Below are positions 38,201 to 47,539 of a stretch of 64,000 nt of DNA, in pieces. The translations under genes and the position numbers were made by a program. Where the stretch lies: contig NC_091929.1 in the NCBI RefSeq assembly GCF_041260155.1, positions 49,739,389 through 49,803,388 on the forward strand. Direction: 5' to 3'. The DNA is from Ptychodera flava. Lineage: Eukaryota; Hemichordata; Enteropneusta; Ptychoderidae. Position 1 is the first letter of the stretch. The number at the start of each line of letters is the position of its first letter. The notes under the pieces are model-generated. The model had not been told where the DNA came from and ran no database searches. It saw nothing but the letters and a program-made list of their open reading frames with translations.

Positions 38201-39435
38201 AGTTAAATGAATGAGTGTTGCAAAAGATGATGCAATTCTGACACTAATTAAAAAAACAGCCTTGCAAAGGATTTTAGACCATCACCTTATCAAATTGGCT
38301 CATTTTTATCAGTTCCTCAAGCCCACCACGGAAGTGATGTTACAGCGTCAGCTATTGGGATAATTATATCACCAAAATTGATTGAATGTTTGTGATATGC
38401 TGTTAAAGTGCATAAAATGACTAATGGTTAGTGTAAGTAAGTATGTATGTATGTATGTATGTATGTATGTATGTATGTATGTATGTATGTATGTATGTAT
38501 GTATGTATGTATGTATGTATGTATGTATGTATGTATGTATGTATGTATGTATGTATGTATGTATGTATGTATGTATGCATTTATGTGTATATGTGTATGT
38601 GTGTGTGTGTATGTGTGTGTGTATGTTTCTACTTATAATTGACCCTTTCGCTTTTTTGGCTTCCCAATTTGCCTTTGTTGCCTTGTGGGCTGGTGTCCTA
38701 TAGCAACCTATAACAACCATGCCTAAAGGTATAAGTTTTTATATAACTGTTGACTCTAAACTTGTCGATAGGTCAAGGGAGAATACTCTAGGTTTACCAA
38801 AGGCCAATAGGCTCAAAATTTCAATACAAAAAGGTTTGGCGAGTGATCAAACGGACAAATAATAACGATTAAAAGCTAATGGGAAAAGGAAAAACGTTTG
38901 GCAGAATGACTCTTCAGATGCACTGCAGAGCGCACATGGTATTAAACGCTTAAGAGCGCACACTTTACAAGGTTAGAAACTTATTTTACAGCTGTGATTT
39001 AAGCCTCTGAGCTGCAACCATTTGTAAGTTTCGGTCTTAAAGTAACCTCAGATTTCTTTGAATATTATTTTATTTAAGTTTTAACTTCGAAGAATGATAG
39101 TCTCAATGATAGACTAAATGAATAACTTTTAATTTCACCAGTCAGTGCCTATATTTGCAAGAAGCAACTTGTCTACATAAGCTAAATGTAATTTAAAGGT
39201 AACTCATGAAGAAATGTATGGATGTATGCATGCATGCATGCATGTATGTATGTATGTATGTATGTATGTATGTATGTATGTATGTATGTATGTATGTATG
39301 TATGTATGTATGTATGTATGTATGTATGTATGTATGTATGTATGTATGTATGTATGTATGTATGTATGTTTGTAGTATGTATGTATGTATGTATGTACCG
39401 GTATATATGTGTGTGTCTATCTTTCTATCTATCTC

Positions 39436-39516
<81 letters not shown>

Positions 39517-42500
39517 GCATCCATGCATGTGTACATACATATAGATTTGAGCTCCAAGTTGCATTGATGTAGTTACAGTGGTCAATAACTGTTCCATTTG
39601 AGATAATGTCTCCGTAAAAGATCTTTCAGATGTAGTTTTGCCCTCTCTAAATTATTTGAAAATTAACTTGCTTATATATCCGGTTAGATGAAATGTGGCC
39701 ACATCCAAATCATTTGTGTTGCTCAAGTTGTCCTTTCATTGTCATTCAATATTAGATGAACCACCTCCTCCTAAAACAGAAGCGCCACCACCTCCTCCTA
39801 AAACAGAAGCGCCACCACCTCCCCCTAAAACAGAAGCGCCACCACCTCCTCCTACAACAGAAGCGCCACCACCGCCTCCTAAAACAGAAGCGCCACCACC
39901 GCCTCCTAAAACAGAAGCCCCACCACCGCCGCCTCCAAAGACGGATGAACCAGAATTAGGTAAGTTCGCGTTCAGCAATTGTTCTATTTCGTAGCATGGA
40001 TAATGATGGAGAGTGAATAATATTGTGAATGTACTTTAAATTAAAATGAACCGCAGCTTCTGTGTTCGAATAGGTGCAATGGTCTTGATGGCACTGAAAC
40101 TGCAATTCTTGGGTTACTCTGACGTAAATCACAATACGACAATTTTACAAAATTGTTTTAAAACATTCTTAAATGTCAAAATGTTAACAATCTTTAAATC
40201 TTCTTTTGTCGTATTTCTTCCTCTAATGAAACCTCTGAACTATGTAATTCCTATCCCGGATGAAATATAATTCCAATACAGTGCTATACCAAACATTGTT
40301 GACATTTTTCTTACAAGCATGCTTCACTCGAAAAAGTATCACAATCTTCATTTCAAAAATTACATAACGCTTTGAAAGATATACGTAAACATTCAGATGG
40401 CATATATGTCAACGTTCTGTGTTTTTTATTTCTCGTTTTCACAGTTAATCATTCTGATTTTTGGAAGATTCAGCTGAATTTGTAAATATCACCTTAGGTC
40501 CATAATGCACTCTCATCGACTGGTTTTACAGGTTCTCAAATGACAATGGTACTACGATGACTTCAATACCTATTAGGCAATTTGATATTTTGTCATGCGT
40601 ATATTTTTCCTAAAAAATAGCAACAGTGCCAAATTGTGGAAGAGATGATATCACTTAAGGTATATGCGCCTCGAAAGTGAAAGACTTAAACTTTTGTTAA
40701 AATTTTCCTCAAGGAATATTCAACCATTCTCTGTCAAAATCAGGAATAAAAATTGGGGGTGATCCTGCAAATTTTGGTACTAAAGAAACGAATTACCCAG
40801 ATTTGCTGATATTTGACATTCAAAATGGCCGCCATCCCTGTGTTAACTCTATGAAGAAAAACTAAGAAATTTTAATTTTCGAAAAACTAAGACGGTAAAA
40901 AGTTTTCTGACACCAAAAGCTTTAAAATGAACCACCACGAGTGGTAGATCACAAAAGAATTGTAAAGGTTTGATGGTCTGAATATTTGTTCGCGAGATGC
41001 ATACCTTAAATTGTTACACAGGGCTTACCATGTCTATAGTAGCACGATTATAGAATAATTATGTTTGTATCTATTGAACAGATAAAAGTACGATACCGAC
41101 AACAGAAGGTGAGTGGGTTGAATTTTGTCATTACAAAATAAATGCTTATTACCAGCCACCATATTGTTTCTTTGCATGATAATAGAAGAGTGTTTGTCGC
41201 TCAGGTTTTGACCATTGACTTCCATGTTAAGGTATAGTATAATTCTGAACAGTTTTTAGGTTATTTACTTACTAATCGGTGCCATTTTTTAGTAATAGAC
41301 GATAACATACACTTCCCTACAATGACGATTTCTCATAAGGCTTCTTATGACGATTATTCCGCGTCTCATTGACGTCTGAACGAACAAGATGAACATGTTA
41401 AAATAAATGCTAATTACTGAAGACTTGTACCAGATGAATATATTAAGGTATCACATTCGGTGCTTTTTTTCCATTGATAGCTTGCGAATTACCGTTACCG
41501 GCAAATGTAGTCAACGTTGCTCAGGGGAAGTCTGTCAGTCAGAGTTCAACGGCACAGAAGAAATTTGATGTATCGGCCGATATGGCCGTGGATGGAAACA
41601 AGGACAGCAATTTAAAGATTGGAAAGTCTTGTACACAAACCGAAAGAGAATTCCAGCCCTGGTGGAAGGTGGATTTAGGAAGATCCTACGTCATCTACCA
41701 AGTTGTCATTACCAACCGACAGGACTGTTGTTGTGAGTATTTTAAGGGGACGTAACCTGTAACTTGTGGCAAGTTTTTCAGTATTCTGCTTCTGTGTATC
41801 AACTACCGTGTCTTACCCTAATCCGTTTGTCAAGCTGAAATTTCGATTATTCTCTTTGTCAACACAGCTTGTATGTGTGTGGTGACCATTGTTTATTGTT
41901 TACAAATGAATTTTAATCCGGACTTGAATACAATTTTCAACAACAACAATATTGAATATACTCATATAGTTTGAGTTGATATGCTAAACAGTTGACATTA
42001 AATTACAGTTTAATTGAATTTAATGCAGAGTGTGAAGGGAAACCACTAAAAAAGTTCTGAAAAAAAGAGTGCAGTAATGCACTCATCAAGCAAAATCTAA
42101 CAAATATCCCGAGATTGTAGACAAACTTGGCATATGTAACCAACCTTTCGTATTTAGCATTCAGTTATAAACAGAAATGATACATTAATACAGTATTTGT
42201 AAGCATTGGAGCAAATTCAAACTTTTGTAGAGAAACTTAAAACAGATGGAAAATACTTTCCTATTTGCAATTCAAATGCTTCCTCTTATGTCCCCAAGTA
42301 TTATCCCCCTTTCACTCCTTGCCAGCCCCCGTCTCACTACTATGCTTTGCGCCCCACTAGACAGACCTTAATAATTTACCGAGGTCATCTCCAAGGTCGC
42401 TTGACTTTGTGTTTTTTTTCCAAGATTCAAACAAAACAGTAATCTCAATCCCCCGCTAGCTTTCCCAAAACCGTCACCAAAAGAAACAAAAGTCAAGACT

Positions 42501-42757
42501 TAGTCTGATTTTAAAAAAATTGTTCATTTGCAGCAACCCGTTTGAAAAATGCGGAAGTTCGCGTCGGTAACAGCAGTGAAATGGAGGAAAATCCTGTCTG
42601 TGGTCAAATGGTCCTGGGAAAGCGAGCAAGAAAGGAAACCCTGACCATCACTTGTGGTTGTAACGCTCCAATGACAGGAAGATACGTCAGCGTGCAGCTG
42701 ATCGACAAAGAACAAATTTTTCACCTTTGTGAACTTGAAGTCATGGCAGTGCCTTAA
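29173..42757 (+). CDS. Secreted four-pentraxin / F-type lectin mosaic protein
   Basis: Twelve exons (29173-29227, 29858-30448, 31961-31993, 33599-34189, 35649-35681, 35874-36464, 36879-36911, 37104-37694, 39756-39959, 41082-41108, 41481-41732, 42534-42757) join with GT-AG borders, always in phase 1, and total 3,225 nt or 1,074 residues. Order: signal peptide; four pentraxin domains of 197 residues each; DETAV/DDTAVYTESP linkers between them; Pro-rich stalk; short Thr linker; C-terminal F-type lectin domain. Pentraxins are calcium-dependent pattern-recognition lectins, and F-type lectins bind fucose. One product carrying both would be a secreted multivalent lectin; a role in immunity is inference. 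Alternative splicing of the phase-1 cassettes is possible. AATAAA at 42904-42909 is a fitting polyA signal. The overall model is my reconstruction from splice sites, without transcript evidence. Confidence 0.82.
29858..30448 (+). CDS. Exon 2: pentraxin domain 1
   Basis: A symmetric phase-1 exon of 591 nt carries a whole pentraxin domain. It has the family signature HxCx[ST]Wx[ST] as HVCATWSS, the disulphide pair in LTACLWVKT and HVCATW, and the calcium-site triplet EQD in LGQEQDAVGG. Compared with human CRP, Asn61 is kept (YNEF) but Asp60 is Tyr and Glu147 is Ser, so one calcium site is probably altered. Two extra cysteines near the C-terminus (KDCSIGG, ICG) may form an added disulphide. Acceptor TTGTTACAG, donor GTAAGT. 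Confidence 0.93.
30490..30825. mobile_element. MITE with TTAAGGT ends, copy 1
   Basis: TTAAGGTAGTGTGCGCCTCG at the left is an imperfect reverse complement of the right end CGAAGGCGTATTCCACCTTAA. A second copy (34232-34580) came with the segmental duplication, and a third (40655-41009) is independent. It is about 340 bp, intronic and non-coding. The TTAA borders suggest a TTAA target. Confidence 0.8.
30845..30985 (+). repeat. Dispersed ~140-bp repeat, copy 1 (direct)
   Basis: The segment with TCCTCGCATATCGAGGCG, AATAAGCGTGACGTTATTTG and AATATCAGTGGACACGCT recurs at 34685-34830 (direct) and 36520-36655 (inverted). It is intronic in each case. Confidence 0.85.
31341..31640 (+). repeat. (ATGT)n microsatellite, ~300 bp
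   Basis: A nearly pure ATGT array with two ACATTG interruptions (about 31400 and 31507). Long open frames here on both strands are artefacts. The duplicate unit has a much shorter array at 35183-35250. Confidence 0.98.
31961..31993 (+). CDS. Exon 3: 11-residue linker
   Basis: A 33-nt phase-1 exon between acceptor GTGGTAG and donor GTTAGT encodes DETAVNTESQT. It is homologous to the linkers at 35649 and 36879, including the flanking intron, which is the main support for so short an exon. Confidence 0.7.
32790..32968 (+). pseudogene. Dead duplicate of promoter and signal-peptide exon
   Basis: This is homologous to 29060-29227. CCAAT (32802-32806) and TATAAA (32844-32849) survive, but the start codon is lost (TCATCAAACAATTG where exon 1 has TCATCATGCAATGG). 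The frame also carries indels and a stop. It now lies inside the intron before pentraxin domain 2. A different upstream ATG frame reaches the old donor but does not join the pentraxin frame. Confidence 0.8.
33599..34189 (+). CDS. Exon 4: pentraxin domain 2
   Basis: It is a 591-nt, phase-1 near-twin of exon 2. Visible residue differences are V for I in GSVTGF, A for V in STALS, E for A in EVENVY, and SQDGVCG for SQDNICG. The signature HVCATWSS and calcium triplet EQD are intact. Because its own signal exon is dead, it is best read as an internal exon spliced from linker exon 3. Confidence 0.9.
34232..34580. mobile_element. MITE with TTAAGGT ends, copy 2
   Basis: This is the copy carried by the segmental duplication. 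It shows the same end structure as 30490-30825, with the left end slightly altered (GTAAGGTAG). Confidence 0.8.
34685..34830 (+). repeat. Dispersed ~140-bp repeat, copy 2 (direct)
   Basis: Same sequence as 30845-30985. It is closer to the inverted copy at 36520-36655, with which it shares GGAGGTACGTTCTAAACGAT. Confidence 0.85.
35165..35460 (+). repeat. (ATGT)n and degenerate tetranucleotide tract
   Basis: A pure array at 35183-35250 is followed by a degenerate run of TACG, TATG, AGGT and GGCA units up to about 35450. It corresponds to the longer array at 31341 in the other duplicate. Confidence 0.95.
35649..35681 (+). CDS. Exon 5: 11-residue linker
   Basis: A 33-nt phase-1 exon encodes DDTAVYTESPE, with acceptor TGTGCTAG and donor GTTGGT. 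Confidence 0.72.
35874..36464 (+). CDS. Exon 6: pentraxin domain 3
   Basis: A 591-nt phase-1 exon. Signature HVCATWSS and LGQEQDKVGG are present. The calcium-site positions are HHNEF (CRP Asp60 is His) and KLDPTQ (CRP Glu147 is Asp), so this pair may bind calcium better than domains 1 and 2. Overall it is clearly diverged from domains 1 and 2 (for example SYAASTHHNEFVMY), but the central WHHVCATWSSNGGNWAYYDN block is identical. Confidence 0.93.
36520..36655 (-). repeat. Dispersed ~140-bp repeat, copy 3 (inverted)
   Basis: Reverse complement of 34685-34830, placed at the junction between the two 1.23-kb tandem units. It could have mediated or marked the rearrangement. Confidence 0.85.
36879..36911 (+). 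CDS. Exon 7: 11-residue linker
   Basis: Twin of exon 5 with one change: DDTVVYTESPE. Confidence 0.72.
37104..37694 (+). CDS. Exon 8: pentraxin domain 4
   Basis: A 591-nt twin of exon 6. Within the exon I see only three residue differences: STDTF for STNTF, and KRSTDG for TRSSDG. All signature residues are as in domain 3. Acceptor TTTTCTAG, donor GTACGT. Confidence 0.93.
37695..38430. other. Intron 8, first part; nothing recognised
   Basis: AT-rich intronic sequence after the end of the tandem unit (about 37750). No exon with phase-1 borders was found. Confidence 0.5.
38439..38577 (+). repeat. (ATGT)n microsatellite
   Basis: About 35 pure ATGT units, followed by TG-rich sequence to 38625. 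Confidence 0.98.
38640..39180 (+). repeat. Two-block dispersed repeat, copy 1
   Basis: Block 1 (38640-38830, with TTGGCTTCCCAATTTGCC and AACTTGTCGATAGG) matches 42955-43150 in the same direction. Block 2 (38833-39180, with TTGGCGAGTGATCAAACGG and CTATATTTGCAAGAAGCAAC) matches 43195-43675 in the opposite direction. The family has no coding content that I can see. Confidence 0.85.
39238..39516 (+). repeat. (ATGT)n and (ATCT)n compound microsatellite
   Basis: An ATGT array at 39238-39400 is followed by an ATCT array at 39418-39516. Frames rich in MYVC and SIYL are artefacts. Confidence 0.98.
39756..39959 (+). CDS. Exon 9: proline-rich stalk
   Basis: A 204-nt phase-1 exon encodes about six repeats of PPPPPKTEA (one with PTTEA), then PPPPPPKTDEPEL. 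Acceptor AATATTAG, donor GTAAGT. It probably forms a stiff extended spacer between the pentraxin array and the lectin head, and its threonines could be O-glycosylated. The 27-nt DNA repeat probably varies between individuals. Confidence 0.85.
   Translation: MNHLLLKQKRHHLLLKQKRHHLPLKQKRHHLLLQQKRHHRLLKQKRHHRLLKQKPHHRRLQRRMNQN
40655..41009. mobile_element. MITE with TTAAGGT ends, copy 3
   Basis: TTAAGGTATATGCGCCTCG at the left and GCGAGATGCATACCTTAA at the right are imperfect inverted repeats. The interior (AATTTTGGTACTA, AAAATGGCCGCCAT) matches copies 1 and 2. It is an independent insertion in intron 9 and is more diverged. Confidence 0.8.
41082..41108 (+). CDS. Exon 10: 9-residue linker
   Basis: A 27-nt phase-1 exon, DKSTIPTTE, with acceptor TTGAACAG and donor GTGAGT. 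It is supported only by its splice sites and matching phase; skipping it would also keep the frame. Confidence 0.55.
41481..41732 (+). CDS. Exon 11: F-type lectin domain, first half
   Basis: A phase-1 exon of 252 nt. It shows NVAQGKSVSQSST, the AVDGN calcium-site strand, CTQTEREFQPWWKVDLG and VVITNRQDCC, the hallmark blocks of the fucolectin/tachylectin-4/pentraxin-1 (F-type, F5/8C-like) fold. The fucose motif H-x26-R-x-D-x4-R is present in R, D and final R, but the His position is Gln (CTQT). Confidence 0.93.
41760..42530. other. Intron 11 with a diverged MITE relative
   Basis: The segment near 41890-41960 (TGTTTACAAATGAATTTTAATCCG) resembles the interior of the MITE at 23653-23998, without recognisable ends. 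No further exon was seen. Confidence 0.4.
42534..42757 (+). CDS. Exon 12: F-type lectin domain, second half and stop
   Basis: It encodes STRLKNAEVRVGNSSEMEEN through CGCNAPMTGRYVSVQLIDKE to LCELEVMAVP and TAA. The split codon restores DCCSTR, completing R-x-D-x4-R. Acceptor CATTTGCAG. Confidence 0.93.
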
Positions 42758-42903
42758 ATTCTTTAGTTCACGTGACCCTGTGTCGATGAAATGTCAAGCA
42801 ATACATACAAGCATGCATGTATTTTAGTATATGGTATGGGACTTTTATTCTGAATTTAAAGTCTGCATTATATTTCCATGGTGGTCGGTCAGTTTTCTTT
42901 AGG

Positions 42904-42909
42904 AATAAA
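42904..42909 (+). terminator. Polyadenylation signal AATAAA
   Basis: It is the first AATAAA after the stop codon, 146 bp downstream. Confidence 0.6.
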
Positions 42910-42954
42910 GTCCTCGGGATTGCAATCATATGTCGGACCTGTGTATTTTTTTCA

Positions 42955-43680
42955 CTTGTAATTAACCTTTTTGCTCTTTTGGCTTCTCAATTTGCCCTTG
43001 TTGCCTTGTGAGTCTTGTGTCCTATAACAACCTATAACAACCAAGCCTTAAGGTATAAATTGTTATGTCCCTATTGACTCCAAACTTGTCGATAGGCTAA
43101 GGGAGATTACTCTTGGTTTATCAAAGGCCAATGAGCTCAAACTTTTCACACTTTCTTCATGAGTCACCTTTTAATTACATTTACTTTTTGAAGACAAGTT
43201 GTTTCTTGCAAATATAGGCACTGACTGGTGAATTTATAAGTAGTTCGTTCATCTTCGTAGTTAAAACTTATATAATAATATTCAAAGAAATCTGAGGTTA
43301 CTTTGAGCTATGAATACTAGATGCGAGGTATAATGATATTGAAATGTGCAGATTACATTAATTAGCATTATTTCGGTATTAAAATTCTATGCTAATGACC
43401 CTTAATCAATGTGGAATATTCATGTACCTCGGATCTTGATTTGTATAACTTTGAGACCGAAACTTGCACAAGATTGCAGCTCAGAGACTTAAATCACTGC
43501 TGTAAAGTAAGTTTCTAACCTAAGCTTGTAAAGTGTGCGCTCTTAAGCGTTTAATACCATGTGCGCTCTGCTGTGCACCCGAAGAGTCATTCTGCCAAAC
43601 GTTTTTCCTTTTCCCATTAGCTTTTAATCGTTATTATTTGTCCGTTTGATCACTCGCCAAACCTGTTTGTATTGGTCTTC
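42955..43680. repeat. Two-block dispersed repeat, copy 2 (block 2 inverted)
   Basis: Matches 38640-39180 in block 1 directly (42955-43150) and in block 2 as reverse complement (43195-43675). Block 2 is interrupted by the 140-bp insertion at 43308. Confidence 0.85.
43308..43447. mobile_element. 140-bp MITE with 8-bp duplication (hAT-like)
   Basis: ACTTTGAG is duplicated at 43300-43307 and 43448-43455. The empty site survives in the other repeat copy near 39050 as CTTAAAGT (inverted). Inner inverted repeats AGATGCGAGGTATAATGA and its partner ending ACCTCGGATCT support a TIR element. An 8-bp duplication is typical of hAT elements. Confidence 0.82.
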
Positions 43681-43699
43681 AGCATTCTTGCAACGAGGT

Positions 43700-43816
43700 T
43701 GTTGGAAATCTTAATTTTACTATAACCCAAACGGGATTCGAACCCCCACACACTCACGGCAACATCGCCTAGCTGATAGGCCTCACACAAAACCAGTCGG
43801 CCACTGCTTCCAACTA
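43700..43816 (-). repeat. tRNA-derived SINE or tRNA pseudogene
   Basis: On the minus strand an A-box-like TGGCCGACTGGTT (about 43803-43791) is followed by a B-box GGTTCGAATCCC (about 43744-43733) at tRNA-like spacing with a long variable region, as in Ser/Leu tRNAs. The acceptor stem does not close and no T-run terminator fits, so this is a pseudo-tRNA or SINE head, not a working tRNA. Confidence 0.55.
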
Positions 43817-44039
43817 AAAGAGTTGGTCACAGTAACCGACTTAGATGTTGCAATTCTGTGCGCGACCGAGCATCACGGTGTGCGTGGAGCAGACACACAG
43901 TACACACATATAGTAATCGGAAAAGCACGAAGCTTTTTAAAGAAAAAGCACAAATCGACAATAGTTCAAAGCCAATCGAATTGTACGTATACAGATGAGA
44001 GGTATAGGAATATAAAGCATGAATTCCAGTAGACTCTCC

Positions 44040-44139
44040 ACAGTCGCTGTGCCTTGTTTTGTGCGCGCCCACGATGGGCCTGCATTCGAAGGCTACGCTG
44101 TGCTAGCTGTGACCACGCGCTGCCAGACACAGCGACTGT
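44040..44139. mobile_element. 100-bp element with perfect 12-bp inverted ends
   Basis: ACAGTCGCTGTG at 44040-44051 and CACAGCGACTGT at 44128-44139 are exact reverse complements around a GC-rich interior. No target duplication is clear, so the mobile nature is inferred. Confidence 0.5.
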
Positions 44140-44384
44140 CAGTTCTTGCAAGTATATGAATATTCATAAGGGTAGTGTCGTCAAAAGAAACAACTATCTA
44201 AACTGGGCGGAGAAAATTTTTACTAGTAGCTGGTAGACTTATATACGCAGTATGTTTTTATTTTTCATTTTTAATTTTATTTGGCTATGCTACCTGTCAT
44301 TTTTGTTTTGGTTAACGGATGTGTGGAGTTCTATAAAGTACCCGGATCAGGCAGAAATCCGACCGGTCGCTTGCAAGAACGTCC

Positions 44385-44465
44385 AGACCCTGGGATTCGC
44401 GTCGCGTCTCTGAAGGGCGCGCGCGTGTTCCAACAGGGAAGAACGCGAATCGCAGGGTCTCTGCC
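44385..44465. repeat. GC-rich ~80-bp palindromic repeat, copy 1
   Basis: ACCCTGGGATTCGCGT at the left pairs with ACGCGAATCGCAGGGT at the right. The whole block recurs inverted at 62990-63068, sharing GCGTCGCGTCTCTGAAGGGC. It may be a miniature transposon. Confidence 0.75.
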
Positions 44466-44614
44466 AGACTAGAATTCCAGGTGTAAGACTGTCGTACAAG
44501 AAAGCCTAAAAGCACCCTCGGTTGCCGAAGGTTCTTCACTGAACATTTTAAATATAAATGAAAAGTAGCAGCGTCCAATTCATTAATATCCAATGTTACA
44601 ACAGGACGCAATAA

Positions 44615-44806
44615 CTTAAAGGTATACTGTCATCTGTTCCAATATTACACAGTTACCATAGAAAAAGAAAATCTAACCAATTACAGATTTTAAGCGGGTG
44701 GCCGCTTTTTATAAACAGCGCCCTCACACTGGTATTTTGAATACCAATGAACGCCCCTTTAACTATATATGGACATATTAAATTAAAGGTGATTGTATAA
44801 CTTTAG
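44615..44806. mobile_element. MITE-like block with TAAAGGTATACTGTCA ends
   Basis: TTAAAGGTATACTGTCATC at the left is an imperfect reverse complement of GATTGTATAACTTTA at the right. The interior holds a GGCCGCTTTTTATAAACAGC block. About 190 bp, non-coding. Confidence 0.55.
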
Positions 44807-44809
44807 CTC

Positions 44810-47420
44810 GACAATGTGATGTAGGTTTCGTTAGTTTTTACATTTGATATACACAAAGTCTTCATATAAGAAATGCAAGTTTTGTAGGCAAGGCTGTCAA
44901 AAAGGGACTAGTTTTTATCTTTTTAGAAGACGTGAGCGACCGAGGTATTCAACTACTCAGCAGGTATACTTGCTATTTCAAGAGAGACTGGAACTAATAA
45001 CAAAGGCTGTCCGTTACAAAAACTGTACACACGGTGCTCAACAATGCAGTCACACTTTGATCTTGTATTTAGCCATAGATTGCCTAGTAGTTGTGATTTT
45101 CGATAAAACATTGGAATGGACAGGCAACCACACATCTATAAGACACTAAATATTTTACATACATGACAGTGCATAAACAGAGCGAAAGCACGTTCTATTG
45201 TAGATTACGATTGATGTAAAAGGAAGAGAATATGAAGTACATGCACACTAACGCTTTTTTGGCAGGTATCACAAACTTGTACATATTGATATTATCTTCG
45301 ACAAATGATCGCTGATGGCATCAGTGACATTGGTGCCTAGTTGGTGTCCTATACCTATTTGACTTACAGATTGATATATGGCGGGTGCCACACGTGGGGC
45401 AGGATGGCTCACTTTTTCTGAAACACCTGGCATCACTGCGTAGTATTTGCTAGGGGTCCATACATCTTTCTTTCACGAAAGTGACTTTGTTAATTGCACC
45501 GATGCTTTGCTGTCTGTTCTGTACTGTTTTATGTCTATGTTTATAACTAGTGACCATGTATTATGAATTTCGACCTAATACTATTGTTATTATGGCTGGA
45601 TATGATTATGATTACCAAAATAATTAAGAGCAGGCAAACGGAAACGAACAGCTAAAAGCACCACAGGGGCTTAATTCTCAATATATATAAAATAGTTCTA
45701 CTCCGGAATAAAAAGGACGCTATGTATGCCAAGGAGAGCAAGTGATTGCGGTATAAAAATCATCGCATGTACTAACACTTATAGAAATACACGTAATATT
45801 CTATGCGAGTTTGTGCACATGTTTTTGATTTCTTGCAGACGTCGCCCTTATGAAATATTATGTTTGTCTTTCTTTCTATCTATCGAGCTGATAAATCGGG
45901 ACTTAAATAAGCTCTCTCAGTCGTAATTCCAATCTGTACAACAATCTAAACCATCTTATATTGCTTTGACCGAGAATAGGAGTACCTGTCTGATTATCGG
46001 TGTAATCACAGACTTAAGAACGGGGAAAATATGTCCACTTGCTCTGATAATTTCTTGTCGAAAACTTTCCTTTATGCAAAGTCTGCATGGCTGCCAAAGA
46101 AAGAATATTTAGAATCTAAGACTGATTCTGATAAGTAAAGCGAAAGGATTGTCACCTATGAGGAGGTTTATAAGGTGGGAGAATGGCAGGGATTCAGCTG
46201 GCTGGCTGACAGATAGTTTTGCACTCTATCAACTGCAACAATTTGTACCAACCTGTAGACAGAAGAAGAAAATAATGTCGTAGTGGAACGTTCTGCAGCT
46301 GACGATTAAATCTGACGCATACGGCATCTATATGCAATCCTGTATTTTAGTTCGTTATAACCTGATATCACTGTCTGAATTTGAGAGTGGCTCTGACATC
46401 ATATATCATTGAATACTGCTGGCAGAACATTAGAATGGTACTTGTCTGAGGTAGATGTCACATTCAGATGGTGTCAACAATTACAAGGAGAGCAACAATG
46501 TCACGTGACTGCAAAATAGAGCATTTTTGTCCTTATCTTGCCTATGGTGACTGCTTAATTAATTTGTTGTCCTAATGAGAACTGTCATCATACGCCTTGG
46601 AATATATGTAAAGACAGCAAGCAATGCGCAAAAAACAAGCTCACAAAAACAAAACAGGTCTGTACAGTCAGAGATCGAATGTAGCAGTACACTTACTGAG
46701 TGCAGGTTGGCAACGATGCCAGCCCCAATGACACTATAATATAAGCAAACGTGCATATGACCAGTATAGATTTGTTGTAATTTTACACAGTAAATGATAT
46801 CGAAAATTATCTGATTTTCCTTGAAAAATGCAATGAAGGATATTACTAGAAATACGAAGGATGTTCTAATGTCATCCTAAAAGTTTCCTATATTTTAAAT
46901 CGAAATTAAAAAATCCTGGACCGACAAATTAACGTGAATCGACCATGAAGTTGTTTGAACAAGAATTTAAACAAGTGCCACTGGCAGTTTTTACTTTGGA
47001 GAATTTGATCATCCTGTGAAAAAATTCATATCGGGGGACATATCGAGCAACAAATAGAAAATTGGTCAAAAAGACTTACAGATGCAAATTCCAACATAAT
47101 TTTTTCGACAATCAGAGTAAAAGAATACCTTCGAAAATGAAGAATCGAATTTTGAAACAATCAGGAAAGGGTGCATAAGGAGGAAGAAGACGTTTTGACT
47201 CATGATAAGAAACTGATAACTGCAAATTTCGATTTACCAACAAATTTGATAAGTTAATGAACGATGTATATAAGAACATCATTTTATAAGAAATTTGACC
47301 GAGTTAGACTAGTGTCGTGTATCATACTTAAGTAAATAATATGCAAATTGCTCTATAGCCACTAGTACACATTTACTGGTTTTTTTCTGGTTGAAAAAAT
47401 CATTATTGTCAGTAGCCCGA
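44810..47420. other. Intergenic, no gene recognised
   Basis: AT-rich sequence with only short frames (longest at 44844-45149 and 45726-45926, no domain). No clear transposon ends or RNA genes were seen. Confidence 0.4.
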
Positions 47421-47539
47421 CTGTCCCTAATCAGGTTTTACATAATATATTGGCAAAAGTATGAAAAAATGCGCGACCCAATTATAAGTCTACTTTACGA
47501 GGATCTAATTTGTGCAAACCATCATATTACCATCGACAA

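Noticed and set aside
39742-39978. Minus-strand glycine-rich ORF
   Set aside because: It is the antisense shadow of the proline-repeat exon.
43725-43816. Functional tRNA gene on the minus strand
   Set aside because: A and B boxes are visible, but the acceptor stem does not pair and no terminator follows, so it is listed only as a tRNA-like SINE or pseudogene.
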